Shown here: in pieces, positions 62,612 to 64,000 of the stretch
Layout: each line of letters starts with the position of its first letter
Position numbering within the stretch: the first letter of the stretch is position 1
Assembly: GCF_900100395.1 (NCBI RefSeq)
Contig: NZ_FNFB01000002.1
Coordinates: forward strand, 495,074 to 559,073
Reading direction: 5' to 3'
DNA: 64,000 nt
Source: Nonomuraea maritima
Lineage (GTDB): Bacteria; Actinomycetota; Actinomycetes; Streptosporangiales; Streptosporangiaceae
Translations under genes and position numbers: made by a program
The notes under the pieces: model-generated
What the model was told of the DNA's origin: nothing
The model's input: the letters and a program-made list of their open reading frames with translations, nothing else
Database searches by the model: none

Positions 62612-63868
62612 ATGATCCGGCTGGCCCTGCCCGTCTACGTGGAACTGCTCACCGCCGTGGTCGCGGTCGGCCTGATCGACCTGCTCTGGGTGTCGTCGCT
62701 GGGCGAGGCGGCCATCGCGGCGGTCACTGTGGGCACGACGGTCGAGCACGTCGCGTACGGGATGTTCCTGGCCGTGCCCACGGGCGTGACCGTGCTGGTC
62801 GCCCGCCGTCACGGGCGCGCGCCACTGGCTCCGGTGATCCGGACGGGGTGGCTGCTGTGGGCGGCCCTCTCCCTCGCTCTCGCGGTGCCAGGAGTGCTGC
62901 TGCGCGAGCCTCTGGCCGCGCTGTTCACCGACGAGCCCGCGCTGACGGCCGGCTTCCTGCTGATCTCGCTCGCCGGGCTGCCGGTGTACTTCGCCCAGGC
63001 GGTCGTGGACGGGATCCTGAAGGGCCTCGGCGACACCAGGCGGCCCATGCGGCACGCGCTGATCTGCAACGCGCTGGTGATCGCCCTGGACCCGCTGTTC
63101 ATCCACGGCCTCGACATGGGCGTGCGCGGGGCCGCGCTGGCCACGGCGATCGCGCGGGTGGCCACGCTGGCGGTCGCGCTGGCGTCCGTCGTACGCCTCC
63201 GCTCCCCCGGCGGCGGCCTGGTGACAGGGGAGCTGATCCGGACGGGGCTTCCCATGTCCGGAGATTTCCTGGCGCGCGACCTGGTGGGGATGGCACAGGT
63301 CGCGCTGATCGCCGGGTTCGGCACCGCGGCCGTCGCCGGCTACGGCATCGGCCAGAAGATCATGCTGGCCGGCGTCATGGTGTTCTACGCGCTGCGGCAG
63401 GCCGCGATGATCAGCACGGCCCGCTCGGGGCAGGCCGGGTCGCCGCTGCTGCTCGGCGTCGTCGCGGGAGCCCTGGTCGCGGCCGTGCTCAACGCGGTGG
63501 CAGCGCCGGTAGCCGGGTGGTTCACCGATGATCCGTCGGTGCTCCACCCGGCCGTGGGATTCCTGCGCTGGATGACGCTCTACCTGGTGCCGTTCGGCGG
63601 GCTGATCGCCGTCGGCGGGGTGCTCCAGGGCAGCGGGAGGGGCGGCCGCCTGCTCGCCGCCACCCTGGCGGGCTTCGCGGTGCAGCTGCCCCTCGCGTAC
63701 GGGCTGAGCGCGTGGCTCGGCGTCACCGGCGTGTGGCTCGCGATGGCCGCCGGAGCCGCGGTCAGCCTCGCAGGCGCGTCAGCGCCGCGCGGAGGCGGTC
63801 CTGGGCACGCTCGCGACCGAGCACCTCGATCGACTCGAACAGCGGCAGGCCGACTGTCCGGCCGGTGA
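62612..63868 (+). CDS. MATE family efflux transporter
   Basis: This 418-residue membrane protein of the multidrug and toxin extrusion family exchanges a drug for H+ or Na+. About twelve hydrophobic segments are visible, starting [30 protein letters not shown]; family patterns include [13 protein letters not shown] and [16 protein letters not shown] 62612. The last roughly 35 residues ([19 protein letters not shown]...) are basic, not membrane-like, and lie antisense to gltX; they look like readthrough. The divergent PadR gene is the likely regulator. Confidence 0.88.
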   Translation: MIRLALPVYVELLTAVVAVGLIDLLWVSSLGEAAIAAVTVGTTVEHVAYGMFLAVPTGVTVLVARRHGRAPLAPVIRTGWLLWAALSLALAVPGVLLREPLAALFTDEPALTAGFLLISLAGLPVYFAQAVVDGILKGLGDTRRPMRHALICNALVIALDPLFIHGLDMGVRGAALATAIARVATLAVALASVVRLRSPGGGLVTGELIRTGLPMSGDFLARDLVGMAQVALIAGFGTAAVAGYGIGQKIMLAGVMVFYALRQAAMISTARSGQAGSPLLLGVVAGALVAAVLNAVAAPVAGWFTDDPSVLHPAVGFLRWMTLYLVPFGGLIAVGGVLQGSGRGGRLLAATLAGFAVQLPLAYGLSAWLGVTGVWLAMAAGAAVSLAGASAPRGGGPGHARDRAPRSTRTAAGRLSGR

Positions 63869-64000
63869 CGGCCACCCGGACCGGGGCCTGGGCCTTGCCG
63901 AGTTTGAGCCCGTGGGCCGCGCCGACCTCCTCGAGCGCCTGCTTGAGCGACTCGGGGTCCCAGTTGACGGTGTCGAGCCGCTCGAGGTAGCCGGAGAGGA
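63762..64000 (-). CDS. gltX: Glutamyl-tRNA synthetase, C-terminal end (runs off the right edge)
   Basis: Only the last 79 residues are in the window. They read [23 protein letters not shown], then [33 protein letters not shown], the anticodon-binding end of GltX. In actinomycetes this enzyme also mischarges tRNA-Gln for the GatCAB pathway, and tRNA-Glu and tRNA-Gln genes lie in the same window. It stops at TGA 63762-63764, inside the last coding part of the MATE gene. Confidence 0.9.
   Translation of the reverse strand, partial: LSGYLERLDTVNWDPESLKQALEEVGAAHGLKLGKAQAPVRVAVTGRTVGLPLFESIEVLGRERAQDRLRAALTRLRG

Noticed and set aside
1-64000. CRISPR array, prophage, insertion sequence or PKS/NRPS cluster
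   Set aside because: No regularly spaced repeats of 25-40 bp, no transposase or integrase, no phage structural genes, and no KS, A-T or condensation domains were seen. The three ligase N-lobes are not NRPS adenylation domains with carrier proteins.

Overview
The window is chromosomal DNA of a high-GC actinomycete. GTG and TTG starts are frequent, regulators and ATPases are GC-rich throughout, and stem-loop terminators often lack long U tracts. A sigma-R-type ECF factor, an F420 gene (cofC), an IdeR/DmdR-type iron box and the core gene order point to a filamentous actinomycete. A member of the Streptosporangiaceae, such as a Nonomuraea relative, is my inference and is not proven by the sequence. 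No rRNA, CRISPR array, prophage, transposase or PKS/NRPS cluster is visible.

Bases 1-16000 are an accessory region of regulators and odd paralogues. A truncated MFS exporter diverges from an ArsR-type regulator, and a MarR-SnoaL pair follows. Two large paralogous NB-ARC/TPR/LuxR regulators (3637-6000 and 12611-15049) are interleaved with three truncated acyl-AMP-ligase N-lobes (2557-3321, 12180-12554, 15144-15884). Each N-lobe gene carries the same upstream pair of 12-bp-spaced boxes and a near-leaderless start. Also here are a penicillin-binding protein that has lost all three catalytic motifs, a MerR and a TetR regulator, a secreted coiled-coil protein, an aldehyde dehydrogenase and an alpha/beta hydrolase.

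Bases 16000-28400 hold typA, a DUF2461 gene, a polysaccharide deacetylase lipoprotein, an XRE-cupin regulator with a divergent EamA exporter, and an orphan sigma-R-type factor. An iron-siderophore ABC importer follows (lipoprotein, two FecCD permeases, ATPase) with tandem iron boxes. Last comes a 24-residue peptide ORF followed by a TPR protein, a possible peptide-receptor pair.

Bases 28400-57000 are the conserved actinobacterial core: ftsY, smc, acylphosphatase, mutM, rnc, rpmF, DUF177, coaD, rsmD, recG, a DAK-domain protein, rpmB, thiD, thiL, an Lrp-like RAM protein, a DUF3515 lipoprotein, ddl, gpsA, plsC, cofC, a cold-shock-like protein, HU, leuD, leuC, an IclR regulator (NdgR/AreB type) and a large acidic protein. 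These genes serve protein secretion, chromosome segregation, DNA repair, ribosome assembly, CoA and thiamine phosphate synthesis, cell wall, phospholipid and leucine synthesis.

Bases 57000-64000 carry two identical tRNA-Glu genes, a DUF1963 protein, a frameshifted histidine-kinase remnant, a secreted-type alpha/beta hydrolase, tRNA-Gln, an M3 oligopeptidase followed by a 23-bp tandem repeat, a PadR-MATE divergent pair and the 3' end of gltX.
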